From NCBI RefSeq assembly GCF_026544205.1, contig NZ_JALNUI010000019.1:16599-80598 (forward strand): 64,000 bases of DNA. Reading direction: 5' to 3'. This document shows positions 62,727 to 64,000 of the stretch, piece after piece (position 1 is the first letter of the stretch; each line of letters opens with the position of its first letter). This stretch comes from Curtobacterium sp. GC_Cur_3. GTDB lineage: Bacteria > Actinomycetota > Actinomycetes > Actinomycetales > Microbacteriaceae. The position numbers were made by a program, and so were the translations under genes. The notes under the pieces were generated by a model that worked only from the letters and a program-made list of their open reading frames with translations, ran no database searches and was not told the origin of the DNA.

Positions 62727-63866
62727 ATGGACGACACGGCAACACACGGCGGCGCGTCGGGGACTCCCCGCGTTGCCGGCACCGTCCCCGCAACCGCGCG
62801 GGCCGCTCGGCCGACGCTCGTCGCCGTCGCCCGTGCCGCCGGGGTGGCGCCCTCCACCGCGTCCCTGGCCTTCAGCGGCACCGGTCCGGTGTCCGAGGAG
62901 ACCCGCGCCCGGGTCCTCGCCGCCGCGGCTGAGCTCGGCTACGACGGCCCGGACCCGCGCGCCCGGTCGCTCCGCCGTGGCCGGTCCGGCGTCATCGGTG
63001 TCGTGATGGACGAGCGACTCAGTGACGCCTTCCGCGACCCGGTCAACGTCCTCACGCTCGACGGCATCGCCGAGGTCGCCGGGGAGGCCGGCGCCTCCCT
63101 GTTGCTCGTCCGCAGTCCGCTCGACGACGAGCGCGGTGCCGGACCCCTCGTCGACGCCCCGATGGACGCCGTCGTGCTCGTCGGGTGCAACGTGCGGGTC
63201 GACCCAGCGGTCGCCGTGCTCCGACGCCGCGGGATCCCCGTCGTCGCGATCGAGGCCGACGACATCGAGGGCGCCGTCCCGATCAAGCTCGACAACCGCG
63301 AGGGCTCGGGGCGTGCGGCCGCGTACCTCCGCGACCTCGGGCACGCCGCCGTGACGGTCGTCGCGCTGCCCCTCGACGCCTCGCACCACCGCGGGCCGAT
63401 CAGCCCCGAGCGCTTCGCCGCCGGCGCTGCCTTCACCACGACGGAACGACTCCGCGGGGTGTGGGACGTGTTCCCGGACGCCGTCGCGATCGAGGCCGGC
63501 GGCAGCTCCGTGGAGGAGGGCCGCATCGCCGGTGCCGCGCTCTTCGCCCCCGACGGCAGCCGTCCGACCGCGGTGGTGGCACAGAGCGACCTGCTGGCCG
63601 TCGGGGTGATCTCGGCGGCGCTGGAAGCCGGGCTCCGCGTGCCGGAGGACGTCAGCGTCGTGGGCTTCGACGGCATCCAGGTCGACGACAGCCTGTTCCA
63701 CCGTTCCCCGATCCGGCAGCTGACGACGCTCGTGCAGCCCTTCGTGCAGAAGGGCCAGGCGGCGGCGCGGGCGGCCCTGGCGATGCTCGAGGGCGAGTCG
63801 CCCGAGGGTGCCGCGTTCCGCTCCGAGCTCCGGGTCGGCGACACGACGGCGGCCCCGCGGGGCTGA
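62727..63866 (+). CDS. LacI-family transcriptional regulator
   Basis: A 379-aa regulator. The N-terminal extension of about 28 residues precedes the helix-turn-helix (TLVAVARAAGVAPSTASLAFSG with VSEETRARVLAAAAELGYDG). The periplasmic-binding-protein-like core has GVIGVVMDERLSD, the subdomain strand VVGFDGIQVDDSLF and the IRQLTTLVQPF end segment. The hinge usually reads NPxARSL; here DPRARSLRRG. The effector is probably a sugar. A long N-terminal extension is unusual; an internal start is possible but none has a better upstream site. Confidence 0.9.
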   Translation: MDDTATHGGASGTPRVAGTVPATARAARPTLVAVARAAGVAPSTASLAFSGTGPVSEETRARVLAAAAELGYDGPDPRARSLRRGRSGVIGVVMDERLSDAFRDPVNVLTLDGIAEVAGEAGASLLLVRSPLDDERGAGPLVDAPMDAVVLVGCNVRVDPAVAVLRRRGIPVVAIEADDIEGAVPIKLDNREGSGRAAAYLRDLGHAAVTVVALPLDASHHRGPISPERFAAGAAFTTTERLRGVWDVFPDAVAIEAGGSSVEEGRIAGAALFAPDGSRPTAVVAQSDLLAVGVISAALEAGLRVPEDVSVVGFDGIQVDDSLFHRSPIRQLTTLVQPFVQKGQAAARAALAMLEGESPEGAAFRSELRVGDTTAAPRG

Positions 63867-63881
63867 GGGTCCGGCCGCGGC

Positions 63882-63943
63882 TCGCACCGTGCGCGGTCCC
63901 TCGCACCGTGCGCGGTCCGCCGCGGTCGCACCGTGCGCGGTCC
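63882..63943. repeat. Three direct copies of an 18-mer
   Basis: TCGCACCGTGCGCGGTCC at 63882-63899, 63901-63918 and 63926-63943, 16 bases after the LacI stop. Each copy also forms a small hairpin (GCACCGTGC). Confidence 0.85.
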
Positions 63944-63951
63944 GCCGGCCC

Positions 63952-63992
63952 GTGCGAGGTTGCACACCCCGTGCGACCCGCCAACCTCGCAC
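63952..63992. repeat. Family C hairpin, second copy
   Basis: GTGCGAGGTTG (63952-63962) pairs with CAACCTCGCAC (63982-63992). The CACCCCGTGCGA in its loop also occurs in the copy at 35678-35739. The window ends 8 bases later. Confidence 0.75.
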
Positions 63993-64000
63993 CGAGTGGC

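Overview
The window reads as a chromosomal segment of a high-GC actinobacterium, most likely a Microbacteriaceae member (Curtobacterium-like; the genus is inferred from gene order and style, not proven). The left end carries the origin-proximal order gnd, recF, DUF721, gyrB, gyrA, DUF3566, tRNA-Ile, tRNA-Ala. It is followed by the actinobacterial growth-control block crgA, pabA/trpG, pknB, pknA, pbpA, rodA, pstP, fhaB, fhaA and tRNA-Leu. dnaA and dnaN should lie just left of position 1. No phage, IS, rRNA or CRISPR genes are visible.

Layout. 1-8.3 kb: replication and topology genes plus two tRNAs. 8.3-9.4 kb: about 1 kb of non-coding, alternating palindromic repeats. 9.4-12.8 kb: a membrane protein, a cyclophilin, a rhomboid protease, then a transcriptionally insulated gap rich in DnaA-box-like 9-mers, crgA and a glutamine amidotransferase. 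12.8-22.2 kb: the Ser/Thr kinase, phosphatase, FHA and penicillin-binding operon on the minus strand, its five upstream genes chained to the next by 4-nt stop/start overlaps or short gaps. 22.3-29.2 kb: an NAD-dependent epimerase, a secreted esterase, and a minus-strand trio of an alpha/beta-hydrolase fused to a gluconate-dehydrogenase-subunit-3-like domain, a GMC oxidoreductase and a flavin amine oxidase. 29.3-35.6 kb: a coupled three-gene cluster (carboxylate-amine ligase/ATP-grasp fusion, asparagine-synthase-like amidotransferase, S9 peptidase) that looks like a route to a small amidated peptide such as an osmolyte.

35.8-43.4 kb: a FadR-type regulator followed by a six-gene catabolic operon (TIM-barrel isomerase/decarboxylase-like enzyme, hydroxyacyl-CoA-dehydrogenase-like enzyme, SDR, organic-anion-type MFS importer, DhaK-DhaL kinase, divergent triosephosphate-isomerase homologue). 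The set fits oxidation of a sugar acid to a tetrulose (erythrulose), its phosphorylation and isomerisation. 43.4-48.1 kb: an operon of a small membrane peptide, alanine racemase, D-Ala-D-Ala-type ligase and a NarL-type two-component system. 48.2-64 kb: accessory metabolism and regulators (SDRs, MarR, two TetR, Gfo/Idh/MocA plus isomerase, carboxylesterase, GNAT, Nudix, VOC, P-loop kinase, NmrA-like, two MFS, HAD phosphatase, LacI) and the mismatch endonuclease NucS.

Genome-style signals recur through the window. Several palindromic intergenic repeat families are present, some shared by distant loci. Short tandem duplications sit exactly on stop codons at three genes. Many monocistronic genes have a TANNNT hexamer 6-8 nt before the start codon, which is the arrangement of leaderless transcripts. 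Coding calls rest on recognisable families and motifs; most functions in the accessory half are inference from family and neighbourhood.
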